A DNA stretch of 9,005 bases from an uncultured Burkholderiales bacterium (GCA_903871865.1 CAIQIL010000569.1:1-9005); one strand, 5' to 3'. Counted from the stretch's first letter, positions 1 to 6,682 are shown. Translations and numbers: made by a program. Notes: generated by a model not told the origin, from the letters alone.

Positions 1-422
1 ACCAGCACCTGGGCCAGGGCGGCGGAATCCTTCAGGCCAAGGTTCAGTCCCTGACCGGCGATGGGGTGGATGCCATGCGCGGCGTCGCCCATGATCGCTG
101 TGCGCGGCGCCACCAACCGCTCGGCCAGCTGCATCGACGCCTGCTCGATGGCCTGCCAGTCGGACTGGGCAAAGCGGGCTTCGTCGGACAGGGCGTAGGC
201 CTGCACTTGCGCGGGCGAGACTTGCAGCTCGGGCCAGGCGGATGAGGGCAAGGCTGAGGGCGGGTGCTGGGGCGCGTTCTGGGTCTGGGCCTGGGTCATC
301 AAGGCCGCATCGCCAGCGCGCACAGGGCCCGAGGCCAGCAACGCCAGGGTCAGGGCCACGGGCCCCGCACAGACGCGGCCAAGGGCCTGGAAGGGCAGAT
401 CAAGGCGCAAGGGCAAGTGCAT
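1..422 (-). CDS. UbiH/VisC-family FAD-dependent monooxygenase, partial at left edge and apparently internally deleted
   Basis: Family members are FAD monooxygenases, many of which hydroxylate the ubiquinone ring. The minus-strand frame is open from an ATG at 422 to the window edge (140 codons, 3' end outside). The second FAD motif is clear: GDAAHGIHP then [12 protein letters not shown], at about residues 112-132, preceded by [10 protein letters not shown]. Near the start, [13 protein letters not shown] weakly resembles the N-terminal GxGPVGLxLAL dinucleotide-binding turn, and [11 protein letters not shown] resembles the VRAYALN segment of the family. In intact members the GDAAH motif lies near residue 280-300, so roughly 170 residues of the middle appear to be missing, although no stop or frame break is seen. 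No convincing Shine-Dalgarno precedes 422; other starts are an ATG at 299 or non-ATG codons further upstream. The frame is the same as that of the upstream thioredoxin gene, 66 bp away. Family assignment of the C-terminal part is firm; whether this is a functional gene or a remnant is open. Confidence 0.6.
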   Translation of the reverse strand, partial: MHLPLRLDLPFQALGRVCAGPVALTLALLASGPVRAGDAALMTQAQTQNAPQHPPSALPSSAWPELQVSPAQVQAYALSDEARFAQSDWQAIEQASMQLAERLVAPRTAIMGDAAHGIHPIAGQGLNLGLKDSAALAQVL

Positions 423-488
423 GGGCAGCAGCAGGTGGCGCAAGGTGGACGGATGCGCCCGATTGGACCACGCCCCCGTCAGCCCCCC

Positions 489-1088
489 TCACGGCGCCCG
501 CAAGGCCTCCTGGATGCGCGCTTCGGTGCGCTCGTAGGCGCCCTCGCCCACGTGCTGGAAGACGACGCGGCCTTGTTTGTCGATGAGGTAGAGCGCCGGC
601 CAGTAGGCGTTGCGCCAGGCCTCCCAGGTGCGGAAGTCGTTGTCCATGGCGATGGGGTAGCCCAGGCCGTGGCGCCGGATGGCGGCCTGGACGTTGGCGG
701 CCTCGCGCTCGGAGGGGAACTCGGGCGAGTGCACGCCGATGACGACCAGCCCCTGGTCCTTGTAGCGCTGGTGCCAGGCCTGCACGTGGGGCAAGGTGTT
801 GATGCAGTTGCTGCAGCCGTGCGTCCAGAAGTCCACCAGCACCACTTTGCCGCGCAAGGCCGGCAGGTTCAGGGGCGGTGAGTTGAACCAGGGGCCCAGG
901 CCGACCAGCGGCGGCGCGGCGCGCAAGGCACTGGCCGCGGTGGCCGGGGCTGCCTGCGAACCCGCGGCAGGCGCATCGGCCGCGTGCCCTGGCGTGGCGG
1001 GCCACTGCCAGGCGGCAAGGGTGGCGGCCAGGGCCAGGGCGGGCCCGGCCCAGGGGTGTGGCATCGGTCGTTTCATGGCTGGCTTCAT
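489..1088 (-). CDS. Exported thioredoxin-fold (TlpA/DipZ-like) redox protein
   Basis: A 199-residue protein. A basic start (MKPAMKRPMP), a hydrophobic stretch (about 13-28) and an Ala/Pro-rich linker to about residue 60 indicate export to the periplasm, as a cleaved or anchored protein. The thioredoxin domain covers about 61-199: VLVDFWTHGCSNC holds the redox pair C92/C95, and YWPALYLID holds the expected cis-proline (P164). The segment with HSPEF, NV, YPIAMDND, TW and GEGAYERTE matches the TlpA-like C-terminal domain of DipZ (CcdA-TlpA) proteins more than classical TlpA, but no CcdA membrane domain is encoded here. The likely role is thiol-disulfide exchange with periplasmic proteins; the partner is unknown. 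The start is well supported: AAGGAG lies about 6 nt upstream, and the ATG overlaps the TGA of the preceding gene (ATGA), implying translational coupling. Confidence 0.88.
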   Translation of the reverse strand: MKPAMKRPMPHPWAGPALALAATLAAWQWPATPGHAADAPAAGSQAAPATAASALRAAPPLVGLGPWFNSPPLNLPALRGKVVLVDFWTHGCSNCINTLPHVQAWHQRYKDQGLVVIGVHSPEFPSEREAANVQAAIRRHGLGYPIAMDNDFRTWEAWRNAYWPALYLIDKQGRVVFQHVGEGAYERTEARIQEALRAP

Positions 1089-1705
1089 GGGGTCTCCTTC
1101 GCTTGGGCTTGCTGGGCCAGCTCGGCCCTGGCGCGCTGCCAGTGCTGTGTCTGGCCGAACAGGGGGGTGAACACATAGGGGCGCACCACCAGCTCACCGC
1201 CCTCGCCTTCGGCCGTGCCGAGGTGCACGCGGCAGCGGTAGGTCCGACCGTTCTCGCGGTTGTAGATCTCACCGAACCAGGGGGCACCGCTGGCCTGAGG
1301 GTCTTCGCTGGCGGCCAGGGTCAGGCCGCGCAGGATCTGCATGCCCACGGCAGGGCGAGCGTCCACCGGCTGCATCTCGCCATCGCGCGCCATGGAACGG
1401 TTGCCCAGCACGCGGGTCACGGTGCCGCACAAGGACCGGGGCTGCGACTGGGGCTGCGACTGGGGCTGGGCCTGACCGCAGGGCGCGATCTCGACTTCGA
1501 GGTTGCCGCTGGCCGTGACCCAGCGGCCCAGCAGGGCGGGCACGGTCTCACCGGCTGGCCGGGGCGCGGCACTGGCGGAGGCCGGCCAGCCCAGCTCGGG
1601 AAAGGGCGGCAGGAACAGCTCGGGCGGCAGGGGCTGGGCCGACAGGGGCCAGGCGAGGGTCAGCATGAGGGAGGCGATGACAGCACGGGAAAAATGGATG
1701 GGCAT
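1085..1705 (-). CDS. DUF2147 family exported protein
   Basis: A 206-residue protein beginning with a signal peptide (MPIHFSRAV, then a hydrophobic core, likely cleaved after LSA at about residue 23). The DUF2147 domain spans about residues 56-192: LLGRWVTASGNLEVEI, a Cys pair (C76 and C93, the latter in LCGTVTRVLGN), GMQILRGL, WFGEIYNRENGRTYRCRV and PLFGQTQHWQR. The molecular function of the family is not established; its members are small secreted beta-rich proteins. Residues 77-91 hold a Gln/Pro/Ser insert (QSQPQSQP) from a short tandem repeat, placed between the two cysteines. The ATG at 1705 is chosen over one 26 codons upstream because AGGAG lies 7 nt before it and the signal peptide starts there. 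It is first in a minus-strand operon with the thioredoxin-fold gene, which suggests, but does not prove, that the two act together in the periplasm. Confidence 0.85.
   Translation of the reverse strand: MPIHFSRAVIASLMLTLAWPLSAQPLPPELFLPPFPELGWPASASAAPRPAGETVPALLGRWVTASGNLEVEIAPCGQAQPQSQPQSQPRSLCGTVTRVLGNRSMARDGEMQPVDARPAVGMQILRGLTLAASEDPQASGAPWFGEIYNRENGRTYRCRVHLGTAEGEGGELVVRPYVFTPLFGQTQHWQRARAELAQQAQAKETP
1439..1468. repeat. Short 12-bp tandem repeat inside the DUF2147 gene
   Basis: On the plus strand GGGCTGCGACTG occurs twice in succession, followed by a degenerate third copy (GGGCTGGGCCTG). It encodes the QPQSQPQSQP segment on the minus strand. The period is a multiple of three, so copy-number change would keep the frame. 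Confidence 0.8.
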
Positions 1706-1925
1706 GGCGGGCTCCTGATGTGGGTCGTGGGAAGGCGTGCAGGCCTTACAGCAGCCTGGTGTTGCCACTGTGTCCAAAGCCACTTCAGGGCGTGTGTCCC
1801 AGCCCGCACCGTGTGTGTCTGCAAGGCGGTTCAGGCCCCGTCAGACAAAGAGCGATACACATGCCCCCCGCATCGCGGGTCCGCGCGGTCACCGGCCGAC
1901 ACCCGGATCGGCTAAGGTTTCGGCC
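1706..1925. promoter_or_regulatory. Divergent intergenic region with TGTGTC repeats
   Basis: This 220-bp stretch separates the minus-strand DUF2147 operon from the plus-strand two-component operon, so promoters for both should lie here. Three direct copies of TGTGTC(C/T) start at 1769, 1793 and 1814, spaced 24 and 21 bp (about two helical turns). TTCAGG occurs at 1784 and 1830. These could be binding sites for the OmpR-type regulator next door, as many such regulators bind direct repeats in their own promoter. I see no convincing -35/-10 pair. AAGG at 1914-1917 is the likely ribosome binding site of the regulator gene. Confidence 0.4.
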
Positions 1926-2654
1926 ATGGACACCCCCGATCACATCCTCGTGGTGGACGACGACCGGCAGTTGCTCGACCTGGTGGCGCGCTACCTGGCC
2001 GACAGCGGCCTGCGCATCAGCCAGGCGCGCGATGCGGTGCAGGCGCGTGCCGTGCTGGCCGCCCACCGCATCGACCTCGTCGTGCTCGACCTGATGCTGC
2101 CCGGCGAAGACGGCCTCAGCCTGTGCCGCTGGCTGCGCAGCAAGGCCGATGCGCACGTGCCCATCCTGATGCTGACCGCGCGTGCCGAAGAAACCGACCG
2201 CGTCGTGGGCCTGGAGATGGGCGCCGACGACTACCTCGCCAAGCCCTTCGCCACGCGCGAGCTGCTGGCGCGCATCCGCGCCGTGCTGCGCCGCACCCGC
2301 ATGCTGCCGCCCAACCTGCAGCCGGTGCACCAGGCCCGCGCCCTGCGCTTTGGCGACTGGACGCTGGACACCACGGCGCGCCACCTGCTGGACGCACAGG
2401 GCACGCTGGTGTCGCTCACCGGGGGCGAGTTCCGCCTGCTGCGCGTGCTGCTCGACCACCCCCAGCGCGTGCTGCACCGCGACCAGCTGCTCAACCTCAC
2501 CCAGGGCCGCGACACCGAGGCCTTCGACCGCTCCATCGACCTGCTCATCAGCCGGCTGCGCCAGCGCCTGCGCGACGACCCGCGCGAGCCGCGCTACATC
2601 AAGACCGTGCGCAACGAGGGCTATGTGCTGTGCGCCGAGGTGGTGGCGGCATGA
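1926..2654 (+). CDS. OmpR/PhoB-family response regulator
   Basis: A 242-residue cytoplasmic transcription regulator. The receiver domain (about 5-122) has the acidic cluster D11-D13 in VVDDD, the phospho-acceptor D55 in VVLDLMLPGEDG, the switch residue T85 in LMLTAR and K107 in YLAKPF. The C-terminal winged-helix domain (about 138-238) has LTGGEFRLLRVLL, the recognition-helix region DRSIDLLISRLRQRL and the wing RYIKTVRNEGYVL, all typical of the OmpR subfamily. The frame stays open upstream, but ATG 1926 gives the usual receiver N-terminus and has AAGG 8 nt before it. The sensor kinase follows at once, joined by the start/stop ladder at 2651-2695, so the two form a cognate pair. Targets cannot be read from the sequence; candidates are its own promoter region and the transporter operon downstream of the kinase. 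Sequence alone does not allow a call such as ompR, rstA or qseB. Confidence 0.93.
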   Translation: MDTPDHILVVDDDRQLLDLVARYLADSGLRISQARDAVQARAVLAAHRIDLVVLDLMLPGEDGLSLCRWLRSKADAHVPILMLTARAEETDRVVGLEMGADDYLAKPFATRELLARIRAVLRRTRMLPPNLQPVHQARALRFGDWTLDTTARHLLDAQGTLVSLTGGEFRLLRVLLDHPQRVLHRDQLLNLTQGRDTEAFDRSIDLLISRLRQRLRDDPREPRYIKTVRNEGYVLCAEVVAA

Positions 2655-2695
2655 GGGGGCGCGCATGAAAGGCAGCCCATGAAAGACAGGCCATG
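2651..2695 (+). promoter_or_regulatory. 14-nt tandem repeat forming a stop/start ladder between regulator and kinase
   Basis: ATGs lie at 2651, 2665, 2679 and 2693, exactly 14 nt apart. The first overlaps the regulator's stop (ATGA). Each of the first three opens a five-codon mini-ORF (MRGRA, MKGSP, MKDRP) whose TGA overlaps the next ATG, again as ATGA; the fourth ATG starts the kinase. The second and third units, ATGAAAGGCAGCCC and ATGAAAGACAGGCC, are clearly related; the first is more diverged. A ribosome ending the regulator could thus reinitiate stepwise into the kinase, lowering or tuning its yield. That use is inference; the layout is seen directly. Confidence 0.6.
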
Positions 2696-4117
2696 ACGCT
2701 GTGGCCCGGCACCCTGATGCCAAGCACCTTGTTGGGCCGCGTGCTGCTGGTGGTCTGCGGCGGCCTGGCCCTGGCGCACGCGCTGACGCTGCTCATCCTG
2801 CTGCGCGAGCGCGGCGAGCAAGGCCTGGCCATGATGCAGGCCTACGTGGGCCGCGACGTGGCCGCGTCGGTCGCCGTGCTGGACCACCTGCCCGCGCCTG
2901 AGCGCGCAGCCTGGCTGCCCCGCCTGGCCCGCGCCAACTACCGCTACCGCCTGCTGGACAACACCGGTGCGGCCGCCAACGCACACACCATCGCCCCCCC
3001 CCCCCACGCCCCAGCCCAGCACCCCCTGGCCGAACCCGTGCGCCTGGCCGTGGCCGCCGAACTCGGGCCGCAGCGCGTGGGCCAGGTCAGCGAAGCCAGC
3101 AGCGAAACTGGCGCCACCCAACTGAGCCTGCCCCTGAAGCTGCAAGACGGCCACACCCTGCTGCTGCAACTCACCCCGCCGCGGCCCATGGTCTCGCCCA
3201 CCACCGTGGGCCTGTTGCTGGCGCAGATGCTGGCCTTGATCGCCGCGGCCTGGGGCGTGGTGCGCGTGGCCGTGCGCCCCTTGCAGCACCTGGCGCAAAC
3301 GGCCGAGGGCATCCAGCCGGCAGGCACCGGGCCCGCGGCAGACGCGGGTGCCCGCTCAGGCCCGCCCCACACCCTGCCCACAGAAGTGGCCCAGGCCACG
3401 CGCGCCCTGCAGGCCTTGCAGACCCGCGTGCAGGCCCATGTGCAGGAGCGCACCCAGCTGCTGGCCGCCATCTCGCACGACCTGCAAACCCCGCTGACCC
3501 GCATGCGCCTGCGCACCGAACAGGTGGCCGATGCCGAGCTGCGCACGCGCCTGCTGGCCGACCTCGATGGCATGAGCGCGCTGGTGGCCGAAGGCCTGGC
3601 CTACGCCCGCAGCACACATGCCCACCAGGAAGTGCCCCGCGCGGTGGACCTGCCCGCCCTGCTCGACGCCCTGGTCTGCGATGCGCAAGACGCCGGCCAC
3701 GACGTGCGCCTGCACACCGACGCGCCCGCCCTGCCGCCCCTGCACACCCGCGTGCAGGCCCTGCGCCGCGTGGTGGGCAACCTGCTGGACAACGCCGTGA
3801 AGTTCGGGGAAGACCACCCGGTGACCGTGACGCTGAGCATGGGTCCGGGCACAGCCCAGCGCATCCACATCACCGTGGACGACGCCGGCCCGGGCATCCC
3901 CGAAGCCGATCTGCTCGCCGTGCTGCAGCCCTTCCACCGCGTGGACGCCTCGCGCAACCGCGACCACCGCCACAGCGGCGGCACCGGCCTGGGCCTGGCC
4001 ATCGCGCAGCAGCTCAGCCTGGCGCTGGGTGGCGAGCTGACGCTGGCCAACCGGCCCGAAGGTGGCTTGCGCGCCAGGCTGTCGCTGTCCGCCGAAGGAC
4101 CGATCGGGGCACCGTAA
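2693..4117 (+). CDS. EnvZ-like sensor histidine kinase
   Basis: A 474-residue inner-membrane kinase. TM1 is about 14-36 and TM2 about 168-192, with a periplasmic sensor region of about 130 residues between them. A HAMP-like linker follows (RPLQHLAQTAEGI). The HisKA domain carries the phospho-acceptor H262 in ISHDLQTPLTRMRLRTE. The ATPase domain has the N box (VGNLLDNAVKF, N363/N367), the G1 box (DDAGPGIP, about 396-403) and the G2 box (GGTGLGLAIA, about 429-438). It should autophosphorylate at H262 and pass the phosphate to D55 of the regulator encoded just upstream. The periplasmic region is Ala/Pro-rich and shows no known ligand-binding fold that I recognise, so the stimulus is unknown. Within it, codons for A101-H105 lie in a run of 12 C, a possible slippage site. 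Start 2693 is the last ATG of the ladder; SD support is weak (ACAGG close by). Confidence 0.92.
   Translation: MTLWPGTLMPSTLLGRVLLVVCGGLALAHALTLLILLRERGEQGLAMMQAYVGRDVAASVAVLDHLPAPERAAWLPRLARANYRYRLLDNTGAAANAHTIAPPPHAPAQHPLAEPVRLAVAAELGPQRVGQVSEASSETGATQLSLPLKLQDGHTLLLQLTPPRPMVSPTTVGLLLAQMLALIAAAWGVVRVAVRPLQHLAQTAEGIQPAGTGPAADAGARSGPPHTLPTEVAQATRALQALQTRVQAHVQERTQLLAAISHDLQTPLTRMRLRTEQVADAELRTRLLADLDGMSALVAEGLAYARSTHAHQEVPRAVDLPALLDALVCDAQDAGHDVRLHTDAPALPPLHTRVQALRRVVGNLLDNAVKFGEDHPVTVTLSMGPGTAQRIHITVDDAGPGIPEADLLAVLQPFHRVDASRNRDHRHSGGTGLGLAIAQQLSLALGGELTLANRPEGGLRARLSLSAEGPIGAP
2994..3005 (+). repeat. C12 homopolymer in the kinase gene
   Basis: Twelve consecutive C bases encode part of IAPPPHAP in the periplasmic sensor region. 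A gain or loss of one base would shift the frame upstream of the HisKA and ATPase domains and inactivate the kinase. The gene is intact at this tract length. Such a tract is also a classic spot for sequencing error. Confidence 0.9.
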
Positions 4118-4189
4118 AATCGCCTCTCACCCTGCGCCCTCCATGGCGCCCCGCCCGTGCCCCCCTCCCTCGCCGAACCGACGGCTGCC
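4118..4189 (+). promoter_or_regulatory. Gap between kinase gene and transporter operon
   Basis: These 72 bp separate the kinase stop from the chosen start of the ATPase gene. I see no clear terminator hairpin or -35/-10 pair; GTAAAAT at 4114-4120 is the only AT-rich patch and overlaps the kinase stop codon. Read-through from the two-component operon is therefore possible. A GTG at 4157 in the ATPase frame could shorten the gap to 39 bp. Confidence 0.25.
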
Positions 4190-4978
4190 ATGACACCGCC
4201 CATGCAGCCTGAGCCTGCCTCGCCCGCCCCCCTGCTGCGCCTGCACGACCTCGGCCGCAGCTGGTCGGGCCGCCCCGTGCTGCAGCACATCGACCTCAGC
4301 TTGCAAGCCGGCGAGCGCGTGGCCCTGATCGGCCCCAGCGGCGGCGGCAAGTCCACCCTCATCAAGCTGATGGCCGGCGCCCTGCGCCCCAGCCACGGCC
4401 GCATCGAGGTGCAGGGCCGGTCCATGGGCGATTTCAGCTGGCGCGAGCTGCAAGCCTTCCGCGCACGCTGCCGCGTGGTCGAGCAGCACAGCCTGCTGGT
4501 GGCCCAGTCCACGGTGCACCGCAACGTCGTCTCGGGCCTGCTGTCGGGCTGGTCCTGGCCGCGGGTGCTGTGGGCCGCGCTGTGGCCGGTGGCGCGCGAG
4601 CGCGTGCAGCGCGTGCTGCAGCCCCTGGGCCTGGCCGACCAGCAATGGGCGCTGGCCGGCGAGCTCAGCGGCGGGCAGATGCAGCGCGTGGCCATCGCAC
4701 GGGCGCTCATCTCCGAGCCGGACATCCTGCTGGCCGACGAGCCCACCGCCTCGCTCGACCCGCACACCGCGCGCACCGTCACCCAGCTCATCACCGACGC
4801 GGCCCTGGCCCGCCAGATGACGCTGGTGTTCTGCACGCACTGGTTCGACATTGTGCGGCGCGACTGCACCCGCGTCATCGGCCTGCGCGACGGCCAGCTG
4901 CTGTTCGACCTGCCGCCCGCGCAGGTCACGCCCGCGCAACTGGAGCAGCTCTATGCCGGCAGCGACGAGCGGCTCTGA
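4190..4978 (+). CDS. PhnC-like ABC transporter ATP-binding protein (selenium-linked)
   Basis: A 262-residue cytoplasmic ATPase that would power the permease encoded next. Visible motifs in order: Walker A GPSGGGKST (48-56), Q-loop VEQHS (Q99), signature LSGGQMQRVAIARAL (from 159), Walker B ILLADEP (179-185), D-loop SLD (188-190) and the H-loop H217 in VFCTHWFD. The gene order ATPase, permease, binding protein and the nature of the partners put it in the phosphonate/phosphite (PhnC/PtxA) group. Its 3' end overlaps the permease start by 26 bp, so the genes are co-transcribed and probably coupled. Because selD and selU follow, the cargo is more likely a selenium oxyanion than phosphonate (inference). 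The start is uncertain: ATG 4190, ATG 4202 and GTG 4157 are all in frame, and none has a good SD. Confidence 0.9.
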   Translation: MTPPMQPEPASPAPLLRLHDLGRSWSGRPVLQHIDLSLQAGERVALIGPSGGGKSTLIKLMAGALRPSHGRIEVQGRSMGDFSWRELQAFRARCRVVEQHSLLVAQSTVHRNVVSGLLSGWSWPRVLWAALWPVARERVQRVLQPLGLADQQWALAGELSGGQMQRVAIARALISEPDILLADEPTASLDPHTARTVTQLITDAALARQMTLVFCTHWFDIVRRDCTRVIGLRDGQLLFDLPPAQVTPAQLEQLYAGSDERL

Positions 4979-6671
4979 GCTGCGCCGTCCCTCGGTCGGG
5001 TCGCGCTGCGCGCCCTGGCTGTGGACGCTGCTGGTGCTGCTGTCCTGCGAGCTCTGCCTGCGCCTGAGCGGCGCCGAGCTGGGCAAGCTGTTCGACCCCG
5101 CCGGCGTGGCCAATGCCCGCGACATCCTGGGCGGCCTGCTCCACCCCGACCTCTCGGCCGACTTCCTGGAACGCGTGCTGGCGCTGTCGGTCGAGAGCCT
5201 GCTGATCGGCCTGCTGGGCACGGTGCTGGCGGTGGTGATCGGCTTCGGCCTGGCCTGGCTGGCCACCGCCGTGCCCACCCTGCCCGACCCGCCGCGCCAG
5301 CCGCCTGTGCTGTGGCGCCTGGCCGCCAGCACGCTGCGCTGGGCCGCGCGCTTCACGCTGGGCCTGCTGCGCGCCATCCCCGAAATCGTCTGGGCCTACA
5401 TCTTCGTGCGCCTGCTCGGCCTGGGCCCGGGCGCCGCGGTGCTGGCCATCGCGCTGACCTCGGGCGGCGGCATCGGCAAGGTCTGGGCCGAGCTGGCCGA
5501 AGCGGTCGAGCCGCGCAGCGTGCAGGCCCTGCGCGCCACGGGCGCCTCGCGCGGGGGCGTCCTGGCCTTCGCCGTGCTGCCGCAGGTGCGCCGGCCCTGG
5601 GTGGCTTACGCCCTGTTCCGCCTGGAATGCAACATCCGCAACGGCACCATCCTGGGCGTGGTGGGCGCGGGCGGCCTGGGCAGCGAGATCGCGCTGAGCA
5701 TCCGCTACTTCCAGTACGACAAGCTGGCCACCACCCTGCTGGCCGTGCTGGCCTTCGTCGTCGCGCTGGAGCTGCTCAGCCTGCAGCTGCGCCAACGCCC
5801 GCTGCGCTGGACGCTGGGCCTGGCGGCACTCGGCGCGGTGTGGGCCCTGCTGCGCCTCGACATCCCCTGGGCCGACCTGTGGCAGGCGCCCGGCCTGTCC
5901 TTGGTGAGCCTGGCAGACCTGCGCCCCGACCTGCCCTTCGTCACCACCGTGCTCGGCCAGACCGGCGACACGCTGATGATGGCCTGGGCCGCGACCGTGC
6001 TGTCGGCGCTGCTCGCCTTCGTGCTGGCCCCGCTGACCGTGACGCCCCTGCTGACGGCCAGCTACCTGAGCGACCCGCCGCGCCGCCCGCTGCCCTCGCG
6101 GCTGCTGCGCCAGGCCACCAAGTGGGCCAGCCGCGCCGTGCTGCAGCTCACGCGGGCCATGCCCGAACTGACGCTGGCCCTGGTCTTCGTGGTCTGGGTC
6201 GGGGGCGGGCCGCTGGCCGGCATCCTGGCCATCGCCGTGCACAACATGGGCGTGCTGGGGCGGCTGTACTGCGACGTGATGGAAGAGGCCGAACCCGGCC
6301 AGGCAGCGGCCTTGCAAGCCCAAGGCGCCAGCGCGCTGGGCACCCACCTGTTCGGCGTGCTGCCGCAGGTCCAGGCCCGCCTGGCCGCCTTCACGCTCTA
6401 CCGATTCGAATGCAATGTGCGCGCCACCGTGATGGTGGGCTTCGTGGGCGCGGGCGGCATCGGCGACGCGCTCAACACCGCCATCAGCCTCTTCCACACG
6501 CGCGACCTGTCATGGTTGCTGCTCACCATGGTGTCCGTGGTGGCCCTGGTCGATGCCGTGGGCGACCACCTGCGCGGACGCCTGCTCAAGGGTCGGCATG
6601 TTCAGGGCCGGCACGTCCAAAGCAGGCACACTGCGCCCCACACCTCCTCGCTGTTCATCCAACCCACCTAG
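4953..6671 (+). CDS. Fused two-domain PhnE-like ABC transporter permease
   Basis: A 572-residue inner-membrane protein in which two permease domains are joined head to tail. Each half has several hydrophobic helices and its own EAA-type coupling loop: EAVEPRSVQALRATGAS with VLPQV, then FRLECNIRNGTILGVVGAGGLG (about 183-243), and EEAEPGQAAALQAQGAS with VLPQV, then YRFECNVRATVMVGFVGAGGIG (about 444-504). The halves align along most of their length, so an internal duplication and fusion is evident; one chain replaces the usual PhnE homodimer. Start 4953 is chosen because GGAG lies 7 nt upstream; it sits inside the ATPase gene. The C-terminal tail after residue 546 is odd: three 5-residue repeats (GRHVQ, GRHVQ, SRHTA), then a polar end. 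The binding-protein gene begins 11 bp after the stop. The substrate is inferred from the selenium neighbours, not from the permease itself. Confidence 0.9.
   Translation: MPAATSGSELRRPSVGSRCAPWLWTLLVLLSCELCLRLSGAELGKLFDPAGVANARDILGGLLHPDLSADFLERVLALSVESLLIGLLGTVLAVVIGFGLAWLATAVPTLPDPPRQPPVLWRLAASTLRWAARFTLGLLRAIPEIVWAYIFVRLLGLGPGAAVLAIALTSGGGIGKVWAELAEAVEPRSVQALRATGASRGGVLAFAVLPQVRRPWVAYALFRLECNIRNGTILGVVGAGGLGSEIALSIRYFQYDKLATTLLAVLAFVVALELLSLQLRQRPLRWTLGLAALGAVWALLRLDIPWADLWQAPGLSLVSLADLRPDLPFVTTVLGQTGDTLMMAWAATVLSALLAFVLAPLTVTPLLTASYLSDPPRRPLPSRLLRQATKWASRAVLQLTRAMPELTLALVFVVWVGGGPLAGILAIAVHNMGVLGRLYCDVMEEAEPGQAAALQAQGASALGTHLFGVLPQVQARLAAFTLYRFECNVRATVMVGFVGAGGIGDALNTAISLFHTRDLSWLLLTMVSVVALVDAVGDHLRGRLLKGRHVQGRHVQSRHTAPHTSSLFIQPT
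6591..6635 (+). repeat. 15-bp tandem repeat encoding a His-rich permease tail
   Basis: Three in-register 15-bp units: GGTCGGCATGTTCAG, GGCCGGCACGTCCAA and AGCAGGCACACTGCG. They encode GRHVQ, GRHVQ and SRHTA. The first two differ mostly at synonymous positions, so the duplication is not fresh and the peptide may have been kept by selection. Confidence 0.7.
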
Positions 6672-6682
6672 GAAGCCCGCCC

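Noticed and set aside
400..1287. Minus-strand open frame covering the thioredoxin gene in another frame
   Set aside because: The thioredoxin-fold and DUF2147 genes occupy the same DNA with clear motifs, starts and SD sequences; this frame has none.
1737..1925. N-terminal extension of the response regulator by 63 residues
   Set aside because: The extension is Arg/Pro-rich without family similarity; ATG 1926 has a ribosome binding site and gives the normal receiver start.
3601..4929. Long minus-strand open frame opposite the kinase and ATPase genes
   Set aside because: It spans the ends of two well-supported plus-strand genes, has Arg/Ser/Cys-rich composition typical of an antisense shadow in high-GC DNA, and shows no motif.
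4926..6497. Long minus-strand open frame of over 500 codons opposite the permease
   Set aside because: Extreme Gln/His/Ala/Gly bias and exact overlap with the permease gene mark it as an antisense shadow.
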